NCBI GenBank assembly: GCA_026985975.1
Contig: JALSPL010000164.1
Location: 1 to 14,529, forward strand
From: Anaerolineae bacterium
GTDB lineage: Bacteria; Chloroflexota; Anaerolineae; J102
Direction: 5' to 3'
DNA length: 14,529 nt
Shown in pieces: positions 1 to 6,064 of the stretch (positions are counted from its first letter, which is position 1; the number at the start of each line of letters is the position of its first letter). A program made the translations under genes and the position numbers. The notes beneath the pieces were generated by a model. It saw only the letters and a list, made by a program, of their open reading frames with translations, did not search any database and was not told where the DNA came from.

Positions 1-1
1 G

Positions 2-943
2 ACTGACCGTTTTCGCCCTCTTCCCACAGGATTTTCGCCGTTGGATGACGTAATGAGCGGCGGCGTTCGGCGCGGGGAATTAGTGATTGTCGGCGGGCAA
101 TATGGCGTTGGGAAGACCATTTTTGGTTTGCAAGTGGCCCGAAATGTCGTCCATAATGACCCAAATGCGTCAGCCATGGTCGTATGCTACGAGCATGATC
201 GCACTCATTTACTGATGAGGTTGCTTTGTCTTGAGAGTGCAGAGCTGGCGGATAGCAGATCTAAACTCACACTGCGGAAACTATCTCAAATGCTGACCGG
301 GCCCGCCGATGGCGTTGGTCTGATACAATATCTACGCACTTTGCCAGAGTATAAGCGGATCGTCGATATCGTGGACAGCTATGCTGATCGATTGATTTTA
401 GTGAAAGCGAGTGGCGACACATCGGATATCAGGCGGGTTGGCGAATGGATGGAAGAGGCGGCGCCAAAAGATGAATCCAGCCATTTTTTGGTCGTTGTCG
501 ATTATTTGCAAAAAATACCTGTCGATCTCTTAAAGCTTGCTCCAGAATTGGAAGTTACAACTTTTCTGACTCAGAGCCTGAAAGAATATGCCATGTCTCT
601 GAACATCCCTATTATCGCTATTGCGGCATCTGATCGAGATGGCCTGAAGCGCAAGCGTATGCGTTTGGATGATCTCCGAGGGAGCTCTGCGCTTCAGTAT
701 GAGGCGGATATCGGTCTTATTTTGAGCAACAAGCATAAAATCGTGAGCCGTGAACACCTGGTTTACAATTTGGTTAAGGCTGAACAAATGCGAAATTGGG
801 TCGTATTCAGCATAGAAAAGAATCGCGCTGGACGCAATGCTATCGATCTGGAGTTTGCGTTGGATGCGGCCCACTTTCGTTTTGTCACAAAAGGTAACTT
901 TGTCCGCGATCGTCTGGTGGATGAAAAAGTTACACTGGAGTAA
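2..943 (+). CDS. DnaB-like RecA-fold ATPase (5' end outside window)
   Basis: This is the 3' part of a gene for a RecA-fold ATPase like the C-terminal domain of replicative helicase DnaB. The frame is open from base 2. Codons before the TTG at 41 already encode the family's PTGF-x2-LD lead-in, so TTG-41 is internal and the true start lies upstream. Counting from codon 41: Walker A GGQYGVGKT at 18-26, a Glu in VCYEHD at 51 where DnaB has its SLEM glutamate, Walker B VVVDYLQ at 151-157, an LRGSSALQYEAD stretch at 212-223 matching the DnaB arginine-finger region, and KNRAGRNAIDLEF at 260-272 matching the DnaB KxRxG segment. The family hydrolyses ATP and usually acts as a hexameric helicase. The N-terminal half cannot be seen, so this could be a true helicase, a DnaB-like accessory protein or a KaiC-type ATPase. 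It is followed after 5 nt by the membrane-protein gene at 949, suggesting cotranscription. Confidence 0.8.
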   Translation, partial: TDRFRPLPTGFSPLDDVMSGGVRRGELVIVGGQYGVGKTIFGLQVARNVVHNDPNASAMVVCYEHDRTHLLMRLLCLESAELADSRSKLTLRKLSQMLTGPADGVGLIQYLRTLPEYKRIVDIVDSYADRLILVKASGDTSDIRRVGEWMEEAAPKDESSHFLVVVDYLQKIPVDLLKLAPELEVTTFLTQSLKEYAMSLNIPIIAIAASDRDGLKRKRMRLDDLRGSSALQYEADIGLILSNKHKIVSREHLVYNLVKAEQMRNWVVFSIEKNRAGRNAIDLEFALDAAHFRFVTKGNFVRDRLVDEKVTLE

Positions 944-948
944 TAGCC

Positions 949-2322
949 ATGTCCGCAACGCTTAACGACAATTCAGAAATTACACAGTGGACGCTGGATC
1001 ACAAAACGACAGAGCCTTTCATCTTTCGCTCCGGCGGTTTTTTTGGCTTCGGTAAGAAGGCGTGGTCGATACGGTCTGCTGTAAAGTATATGGATCGTCA
1101 TCCAGAGGATGGGATTTATCATCTGGAAAATGGCACATTGGCGATCTGGCTGGCGGAGCAACATGGCGAGGCGCTGGCGGATCTTGCCAGGGGAGCGGCG
1201 CGCAATCGCGGGATAGACGCCCGCGCCATGCTCGAGACATTTCTTATCGGAACCGGGTTGGTGCGTCGTCCGCGCTTGGCGTTAAAACCGCGGAGATTGG
1301 GGCCTGTTTATATCTTGGCCGGGCAAAAGGCTGAATTAAGTTTACGCATTCGCAAAGGAAGAGGACGCGGGCATTTATTTGGCGTATTACAGGCTGATGA
1401 TTATCGCGTCAGGATTGATCCCGCCCGGTTTGGCGGTGATAAAACAGATGTCGTTGTCACCCTGGATACAGTCAATCTCCCCATCAGCGCCAAGATTCAA
1501 GAAACAAAAATTTCAATCTTGTCCAGTGCTTCTGATGACCCTATTGCTGTACCCATTCGCTATAAGGTTGTTGGCAAACCGGCGCCTTTTGAACGTTGGA
1601 TCCTTCGTCCTTTTCTTGGATTTCTTTTTGCAGGACTCATAGGTGCAGCCTTGGGGGCGTTGTTTGGAAAGTCAGGGGTTTCTCTTCCTCCACAGGCCCG
1701 GCAAGTCGCTGCGCTCTCTCCGGCTGGCGGTTGGGCCGTGCTTATGGGCGTGTTTTGGGGGATATTGGGCGGGCTTCGCGGGGCTTTTCAACCTCAGCCC
1801 TGGCCAGTCGGTTACGCCCTCCGGCGGTGTTTGGTGCGTCTGTTGACATGGTTCGTCACACTTGGCGCCAGCGTTGCCATACTTCGCTACGCCTGGTTGC
1901 AGACGTCAGGATTGAATGCGTTCCCTTGGGGGCTTTCGGAAGTGGGCGTGTACCTGGCCGCTCTTGGTTTGGCTATCATCCCCGCCGCCATCGGCGAAAT
2001 ATGGAACGAGCGTACGACTCGCGAAGCGACGCTTGTCCAATCCAGGCAACCCCTTATCCGACGGGGCGTCTTGATCTTACTTGTGGCTTTGTCCGGTTTG
2101 TTGGCCATCGGCGCACTGCGTAAAGGTGATGTTATTATCAAGTCTTTTCAGGATATTCGGGCCACTGCTGCAGCTCAAGGATGGGGCGAAAAACGATTGC
2201 AGGAAGTGGAAAACGCCGTCAATGACTGGACCGATAAAGCCATGATTCTTTATTTTGATCATCGGGCCCCTTCCCACACCCCGACTCCCACGACAGACGA
2301 GACGATTATCCCGGACTCTTAA
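949..2322 (+). CDS. Membrane protein with N-terminal soluble domain, unknown function
   Basis: I do not recognise a named function for this 457-residue protein. Residues 1-210 are soluble. About 40-102 (SAVKYMDRHPEDGIYHLENG followed by WLAEQHGEALADLAR) looks helical and resembles a small domain I have seen in Chloroflexota and cyanobacterial signalling proteins. Residues 110-210 look like a beta-sandwich. Five hydrophobic segments follow at about 219-240, 259-280, 293-316, 332-350 and 371-390, then a short soluble tail (391-457) ending in a Thr/Pro-rich stretch. The ATG at 949 has GGAG at 937-940, 8 nt upstream and inside the end of the ATPase gene, so translational coupling is likely. Context suggests work with the ATPase, but no catalytic motif is visible. 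The domain likeness is from memory and is weak. Confidence 0.75.
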   Translation: MSATLNDNSEITQWTLDHKTTEPFIFRSGGFFGFGKKAWSIRSAVKYMDRHPEDGIYHLENGTLAIWLAEQHGEALADLARGAARNRGIDARAMLETFLIGTGLVRRPRLALKPRRLGPVYILAGQKAELSLRIRKGRGRGHLFGVLQADDYRVRIDPARFGGDKTDVVVTLDTVNLPISAKIQETKISILSSASDDPIAVPIRYKVVGKPAPFERWILRPFLGFLFAGLIGAALGALFGKSGVSLPPQARQVAALSPAGGWAVLMGVFWGILGGLRGAFQPQPWPVGYALRRCLVRLLTWFVTLGASVAILRYAWLQTSGLNAFPWGLSEVGVYLAALGLAIIPAAIGEIWNERTTREATLVQSRQPLIRRGVLILLVALSGLLAIGALRKGDVIIKSFQDIRATAAAQGWGEKRLQEVENAVNDWTDKAMILYFDHRAPSHTPTPTTDETIIPDS

Positions 2323-2364
2323 TCATCTCTCCCTTGCACCGACATTTCAAGGTTATTTCAGGAC

Positions 2365-3033
2365 ATGATCGCTATAAAATTAGTTCTTGGGTTTGGTATT
2401 GGCGCGATTTTGGGAGCTCTTGTCTGGTTGACGTCCCGGTATTTCATCGCCGCCTATACTGACGCCGCCTCCATGGGGCAGAAGATAAGTCTGCGTGATT
2501 TTATTTCGGCTTCTGGCCTGGCGTCGGTGTTGGGCATGGCGACATGGGGAGGCTATGTCGCCTGGCGTTTGAGCGAAATCGATTTGATTATTGCGACATC
2601 GGTCACCACAGCCATTCTGCTTGTTGTCGTGTTGGTGGATTATCAAGTTCGCCGCATCCCAAACAAAATGGTGATTGTGCTGTTGCTCTGGTCAACTGTT
2701 CAACTGCTGTGGTTGGGACGCCCGTCACCTCGTTCGGCATTGCTGGGCGTTGTGGTGGGCGGCATTGCTTTTCTCCTGTTGGCCATTTTGGGACGCGGCG
2801 CGCTGGGGATGGGGGATGTGAAATTCATTGCGGCCGTGGGGGCATTGTTGGGCTATCCTCTGATCCTTTATAGCATGTTTTGGGGGATCATGTTTGGAGG
2901 ATTGGCTGCTTTTTTGTTGTTGGCAACCAAACGCGCCGGGCGTAAAGATAGTTTTGCCTACGGGCCTTATCTGGCCCTGGGGGCCTGGATGATTTTTTTG
3001 GGAACAGTGAATTTGTTGCCCTGGCAGCATTAG
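2365..3033 (+). CDS. Prepilin peptidase, A24 family (CpaA/TadV-like)
   Basis: This 222-residue integral membrane aspartyl protease should cleave the leader of type IV/Flp-type prepilins at the inner face of the membrane. The two catalytic aspartates are in the expected settings: Asp92 in VDYQVRRIPN (89-100 region) and Asp151 in GALGMGDVK. A later FAYGPYLALGA segment at 197-207 also fits the family. Hydrophobic segments cover most of the chain. It lacks the N-terminal Cys-rich methyltransferase domain of PilD, as expected for short CpaA/TadV-type or archaeal-like enzymes, so it probably does not methylate its substrate. It lies 42 nt after the membrane-protein gene. No pilin or secretion ATPase gene is in the window, so its substrate is unknown. 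Confidence 0.88.
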   Translation: MIAIKLVLGFGIGAILGALVWLTSRYFIAAYTDAASMGQKISLRDFISASGLASVLGMATWGGYVAWRLSEIDLIIATSVTTAILLVVVLVDYQVRRIPNKMVIVLLLWSTVQLLWLGRPSPRSALLGVVVGGIAFLLLAILGRGALGMGDVKFIAAVGALLGYPLILYSMFWGIMFGGLAAFLLLATKRAGRKDSFAYGPYLALGAWMIFLGTVNLLPWQH

Positions 3034-3067
3034 ACGCCTGCACATTCATCAATTTGAGGATATGAAA

Positions 3068-3442
3068 ATGACACGCGCTCGACAAACCCCGTTGATTGTA
3101 AAGAACACCACGCGAAGCCGCATTCTTGTCTCGAGTGGAAAGATCGCCAATACTTTTTTCACGCGTTTCAAAGGGCTGATGGGGAGCGCTCCCCTTGAAA
3201 AAGGCGAGGGGCTGCTTATTTCTCCTAGCAACTCAGTCCATACCCACTTTATGCGATATCCTCTCGACATTCTTTACATCGATAAAGATCATCGGGTGGT
3301 GGCGATGGATGAAAGCATGAAACCCTGGCGTCTGGGACGCATTCATAGACAAGCGTGCTGTGTATTGGAATTGCCCGCCGGCGTCATTGAGTCGACGTTA
3401 ACGCAGATTGGCGATCAACTTGACATCATTGGTTTCGATTGA
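3068..3442 (+). CDS. DUF192 family protein
   Basis: This is a 124-residue single-domain DUF192 protein, a family without an established biochemical role. Family hallmarks are RFKGLMG at 34-40, the segment GLLISPSNSVHTHFMRYPLD at 48-67, followed by ILYID, and VLELPAG at 99-105. I chose ATG-3068 because GAGG at 3056-3059 lies 8 nt before it. The in-frame ATG at 3062 is only 2 nt from that site and would add MK. Many DUF192 proteins carry a signal peptide, but none is seen here, so it is probably cytoplasmic. It follows the prepilin peptidase by 34 nt and may share its transcript. The last 19 bases, including the stop codon, are repeated exactly at 3581-3599. Confidence 0.88.
   Translation: MTRARQTPLIVKNTTRSRILVSSGKIANTFFTRFKGLMGSAPLEKGEGLLISPSNSVHTHFMRYPLDILYIDKDHRVVAMDESMKPWRLGRIHRQACCVLELPAGVIESTLTQIGDQLDIIGFD
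3424..3442 (+). repeat. Direct repeat, left copy (19 bp)
   Basis: The 19-mer catcattggtttcgattga forms the last codons and stop of the DUF192 gene. It recurs without mismatch at 3581-3599. The pair could be a target-site duplication around a short insertion or a local tandem duplication of the gene end. Confidence 0.9.
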
Positions 3443-3458
3443 AAAAAGATTGATCTCA

Positions 3459-3482
3459 CGCAAAGTCACAAAGCCGCAAAGA
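3459..3482 (+). repeat. CGCAAAG octamer repeat tract
   Basis: Three 8-nt units follow one another: CGCAAAGT, CACAAAGC, CGCAAAGA. Tracts of this type occur dispersed in intergenic DNA of several bacterial phyla (recalled, not searched). The inverse hexamer CTTTGC at 3529-3534 could pair with GCAAAG at 3476-3481 to form a weak foldback. The tract lies inside the segment bounded by the 19-bp direct repeats. Confidence 0.75.
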
Positions 3483-3580
3483 AAAATACCAGGATTTCGC
3501 CAAGAAAAATCGGCTGAAACCCCATCATCTTTGCTGTTTTCTCTGCCGCCGCTGTTGATTCCGGCCTTTTTCAGGAGAGC

Positions 3581-3599
3581 CATCATTGGTTTCGATTGA
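3581..3599 (+). repeat. Direct repeat, right copy (19 bp)
   Basis: This is an exact second copy of the DUF192 gene end found at 3424-3442, with start points 157 bp apart. It lies in the gap between the convergent DUF192 and radical SAM genes. No transposase or clear terminal inverted repeat is seen between the copies. Confidence 0.9.
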
Positions 3600-3635
3600 C
3601 AGTTTTCAAAAGCAGTGAAGCGTTTCGTTGTTGAC

Positions 3636-4928
3636 TTAATCGGGCATGGCCAGCAGGAGTTTGCGCCGCCAGCGCCGCCAGCGGGATTGCTGACGCCGGT
3701 ATTCATCGGCCAAGTCATCGGCGACAGCCAGTAGCGGTTTTTGCAGGCGGACGGTTTCGTCGTCATCCAGGCCCGGGCCCAGGGCCACGCGTGGATAGGC
3801 GATGTAGGGGCGGGGATGGAAGAAAGTGGGGCGCAACGCCCGGATGTAGGCGGCGGTGCTTTGGATTTCGGCCATGGTCTGACCCGGCAGCCCCACCATT
3901 ACATAGGCCCGCACATTGACGCCATGCTTCTTGGCAGCGGCCACCACCTCGCGGATGTAGGCCAGATAGGTGCGGGCGTGAGCAACGTCGGTCACGCGCC
4001 CGATGCGCACCAGCTCCTCGGCGTCTCCCGATTCTACGCCGATTTTGATGGTGGTGCAGCCTGCCTGCGCCAGCTTTTTCAATAAAGCCGGGTCGAAATG
4101 CTCGGGCCGGGATTCGCACTCCCACGGCGTTCTGAACCCATCGGCGATGAGCCCACGAGCCACATCTATGGCCCAGGTGCGGTCGGATGCAAAAACAGGG
4201 TCGCGGGCCATGATGCGCTTGGGACCGAAAGTGCGCTCCAGCCACAGCATCTCATCCACCATATCCCGGGCGGGGCGCGGACGTTTGGATCGGCCCTGCA
4301 CCCGCACATAAGCGCAGTAAGCGCAGTGCTCGTCGCAGCCGCGAGAGCCGAAGATGGTCAGAAATCCATACTTTTGCCAGGGCGTCGCATCCCAGGCCGG
4401 GCGAGGCAATTTTTGAGGATATTTGAGCAGGCCCGCGTAGTTGTGGTCCTCGGGCAGCAACTCATTGACTTTGACAACGCCCGGTTCGGGCAGTGCCCCG
4501 GTCATCAGCGTAACGAAAGCCAGCTCGGGGTCTCCCAGTAAAACATGGCTGGCGCCAGCAGCCAGCAGGTCCGCCGCATTATAGCGGGCGCCCGTTCCCA
4601 GGGCGATGACGGGCGTTTTGGGGAAGGCCGCGCTCAGGCCCGCCAGCGCCGCTTTGTCCGCCTCCAGCGTTCCCCAACTGGCGTACACGCCCAGCGCGTC
4701 GGGCCGGGCGTGGCGGATGCGGGCAATGACATCCGCCACGCTCAGGTTCTCGCCCACAGCATCGATGAGCGTCGCCTCGCGCTGCGCTGCGCGCAGGGCC
4801 GCCAGAATTACCGCCAGGGTGTGGGGTGGATAGAGAAAGCCCGTAGAAAGCGCGCCAAAGCTGGCTGTTCCCTCGCGGTTGGCCAGGGCGTCGGGGAGAG
4901 AAGGGGGATTGACAAGGGTGATTTTCAT
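3636..4928 (-). CDS. Radical SAM protein with N-terminal cobalamin-binding-like domain
   Basis: This 430-residue protein should bind a [4Fe-4S] cluster and S-adenosylmethionine and generate a 5'-deoxyadenosyl radical. Residues 1-150 form a B12-binding-like Rossmann domain (ITLVNPP at 3-9, a GVYASW strand at 80-85, ALGTG at 109-113, LGDPE at 131-135). The radical SAM core starts near 188, with the cluster motif GCDEHCAYC at 197-205 (Cys198, 202, 205). IGVESGD at 296-302 and GLPGQT further on are typical core elements. The DxHxxG histidine motif of base-off cobalamin proteins is not evident, as in several RlmN-unlike B12-radical SAM groups. The tail (about 400-430) is basic and Arg/Trp-rich. 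The substrate cannot be named. The gene stands alone on the minus strand, convergent to DUF192 and divergent from the respiratory operon. No clear Shine-Dalgarno precedes its ATG. Confidence 0.88.
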   Translation of the reverse strand: MKITLVNPPSLPDALANREGTASFGALSTGFLYPPHTLAVILAALRAAQREATLIDAVGENLSVADVIARIRHARPDALGVYASWGTLEADKAALAGLSAAFPKTPVIALGTGARYNAADLLAAGASHVLLGDPELAFVTLMTGALPEPGVVKVNELLPEDHNYAGLLKYPQKLPRPAWDATPWQKYGFLTIFGSRGCDEHCAYCAYVRVQGRSKRPRPARDMVDEMLWLERTFGPKRIMARDPVFASDRTWAIDVARGLIADGFRTPWECESRPEHFDPALLKKLAQAGCTTIKIGVESGDAEELVRIGRVTDVAHARTYLAYIREVVAAAKKHGVNVRAYVMVGLPGQTMAEIQSTAAYIRALRPTFFHPRPYIAYPRVALGPGLDDDETVRLQKPLLAVADDLADEYRRQQSRWRRWRRKLLLAMPD

Positions 4929-5060
4929 GGCAACAAGGGAATTGATCGACGAGGATTGCGCGGAGAACGGTCAGACATGGCGGCATTTTACCGCAACCTG
5001 TGATTTAATGAAACATCGGCCAACCGCCATCATATCTGCAAGAGCCGGTTTCTGCTTCTC

Positions 5061-5160
5061 AACCTGACAGGTTCCCGCTGCTGCGTGGGAGAGGATGGGG
5101 CGGTTGGCGGCGAACATCGTAGTAGAACGCAGCGCCGTGGCCACAGGAACCTGTCAGGTT
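5061..5160. repeat. Inverted-repeat element with palindromic ends
   Basis: AACCTGACAGGTTCC at 5061-5075 is the exact reverse complement of GGAACCTGTCAGGTT at 5146-5160. Each end is also nearly a palindrome (AACCTG/CAGGTT around one base). A smaller inner pair, GCTGCGT at 5080-5086 and ACGCAGC at 5127-5133, could extend the foldback. It looks like a dispersed palindromic or MITE-like element rather than a terminator, since no T-run follows either side. Confidence 0.7.
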
Positions 5161-5409
5161 ACGCCAGGGGCGACGTCTGCGGCCGTGGCCTTATCTCTAC
5201 CAGCATGAGGGCGCCTCCTGAATGAGGTTGGCAGCGTTCAGGCGCCATCGTCCTAAATTGAACCTCTGGACTACCTTTGCCAGGCCCGTTTGCCTTCACC
5301 CTGCTGCATCATCAGTTTCTGCGTTCTCGATTTTCATCGGCGCCGGCGGGCGGCCGTCCGTGACGCATGTTCTGAAAATAGGCCCGAAGCAACTTCGCAT
5401 TCAATTTGT

Positions 5410-5505
5410 GTGCATTACGTGCATTATATGCAGGCATTTTGATGCAAGTGCCGGTGAAAGCTGTGTAAAACAACTCAATTCGCGCAGTGCGATGCAATCA
5501 ATGCA
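5410..5505. promoter_or_regulatory. Cluster of TGCAT/ATGCA motifs, possible operator array
   Basis: Six copies of TGCAT or ATGCA lie at 5411, 5420, 5428, 5442, 5492 and 5501. GTGCATTA is directly repeated with 9-nt phase (5410-5417 and 5419-5426), and ATGCA at 5492 and 5501 has the same 9-nt step. TGCAT-N3-ATGCA at 5420-5432 is an inverted pair. The array lies just upstream of the Fnr-like promoter, so it may bind an additional regulator. The protein is unknown. Confidence 0.45.
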
Positions 5506-5519
5506 GATTCAGCGCAAAA

Positions 5520-5535
5520 TATGATCTAGATCATA
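5520..5535. promoter_or_regulatory. Crp/Fnr-family operator (16-bp palindrome)
   Basis: TATGATCTAGATCATA is a perfect 16-bp palindrome. Its core TGAT-N4-ATCA is the half-site arrangement bound by Fnr/Dnr-type regulators (consensus TTGAT-N4-ATCAA, differing here at the outermost positions). The centre, at 5527.5, lies about 41.5 bases before the start site predicted from the -10 box at 5557-5562. That is the class II activator position. Confidence 0.6.
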
Positions 5536-5556
5536 CAGAGCGTGACATCTATACAA

Positions 5557-5562
5557 TATAGT
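5557..5562 (+). promoter_or_regulatory. Predicted -10 box of the respiratory operon
   Basis: TATAGT has one mismatch to TATAAT. Seven bases downstream the start would fall near 5569-5570. No good -35 hexamer is correctly spaced, as is usual for a promoter activated by a Crp/Fnr-type protein bound near -41.5. This placement gives the ArsR gene an untranslated leader of about 75 nt. Confidence 0.45.
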
Positions 5563-5569
5563 GTACTGT

Positions 5570-5585
5570 AAATCACAATTGATTT
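5570..5585. promoter_or_regulatory. Inverted repeat at predicted start site, candidate ArsR operator
   Basis: AAATCA-CAAT-TGATTT has perfect 6-bp arms around a 4-nt spacer and overlaps the predicted transcription start. ArsR-family repressors commonly bind AT-rich inverted repeats at or just downstream of their own promoter, so autorepression here is plausible. The site itself is seen; the binding protein is inferred. Confidence 0.4.
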
Positions 5586-5644
5586 CATGTATTCACATAA
5601 GCGGATTTCCGGTCTTTCCCCGACACACTCCTTGCACGATAGCC

Positions 5645-5989
5645 ATGCTAAATGAACGAATGCGGGAGGAAATCAACCTTCTGCACGCCCGTATGTGCAG
5701 CGGCATCGCCGATCCGGTGCGCATCGCCTTGCTTTATGAACTTTCTCAGGGGCCGAAAAATGTCAGCGCCTTGGTGGCGGATCTGGGACTTCCCCAGTCT
5801 TCCATCTCGCGCCATCTGCGGGTTTTGCGGGATAGACATCTGGTGCGATGGCGACGCGAAGGAGCCATGGTCTATTATGAATTGACAGACGAACGGGTGA
5901 TCGAGGCGCTGGATGTGCTGCGCGACGTGCTCTATGGTCGCCTGGAGCGTCGGGCGAATCTGGTGCAGGCCGCCCGCACCAAACATTGA
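5645..5989 (+). CDS. ArsR-family winged-helix regulator
   Basis: This 114-residue protein is a typical small ArsR/SmtB-type DNA-binding repressor. IADPVRIALLYELSQGPKNV at 21-40 matches the family's opening helices. The helix-turn-helix is about 39-62 (VSALVADLGLPQSSISRHLR), and the beta-wing is about 66-81 (LVRWRREGAMVYYELT). There is only one cysteine (Cys18), so the ELCVCDL metal site of ArsR and the two-Cys persulfide switch of SqrR/BigR are both absent in their usual form. The signal is therefore unknown. I chose ATG-5645 because the longer frame from GTG-5561 would begin inside the predicted -10 box. No clear Shine-Dalgarno precedes either ATG-5645 or the in-frame ATG-5660. It heads the respiratory operon, 75 nt before the trihaem cytochrome gene, and probably controls it. 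Confidence 0.85.
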   Translation: MLNERMREEINLLHARMCSGIADPVRIALLYELSQGPKNVSALVADLGLPQSSISRHLRVLRDRHLVRWRREGAMVYYELTDERVIEALDVLRDVLYGRLERRANLVQAARTKH

Positions 5990-6064
5990 CGCGCCTTGCT
6001 ATCCCCCACACACATTTCATCCTTTTCCCTACAACATCTCTTCACCCACACCGAGAGGAGGAAA

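Larger units (their letters stand above)
4929..5644. other. Gene-free divergent intergenic region
   Basis: These 716 bases separate the minus-strand radical SAM gene from the plus-strand respiratory operon. I see no convincing coding frame, tRNA or CRISPR here. The left part (5061-5160) holds an inverted-repeat element. The middle has a modest bulged hairpin (GGCGC 5210-5214 with GCGCC 5242-5246; CTGAA 5218-5222 with TTCAG 5237-5241). The right part (5410-5585) holds clustered TGCAT motifs, an Fnr-like palindrome, a -10 box and a second inverted repeat. A promoter for the radical SAM gene must also lie here, but I could not place it. Confidence 0.75.

Noticed and set aside
5210..5246. Riboswitch or small RNA in the intergenic region
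   Set aside because: Only a modest bulged hairpin is present, it lies upstream of the predicted start site, and it matches no riboswitch I recognise.
5561..5644. Longer ArsR start at GTG-5561
   Set aside because: It overlaps the predicted -10 box and inverted repeat, and the added residues do not resemble the family.
5996..6064. Longer start for the trihaem cytochrome
   Set aside because: The strong GAGGAGG site and signal peptide fit ATG-6065; the added segment has no ribosome site.
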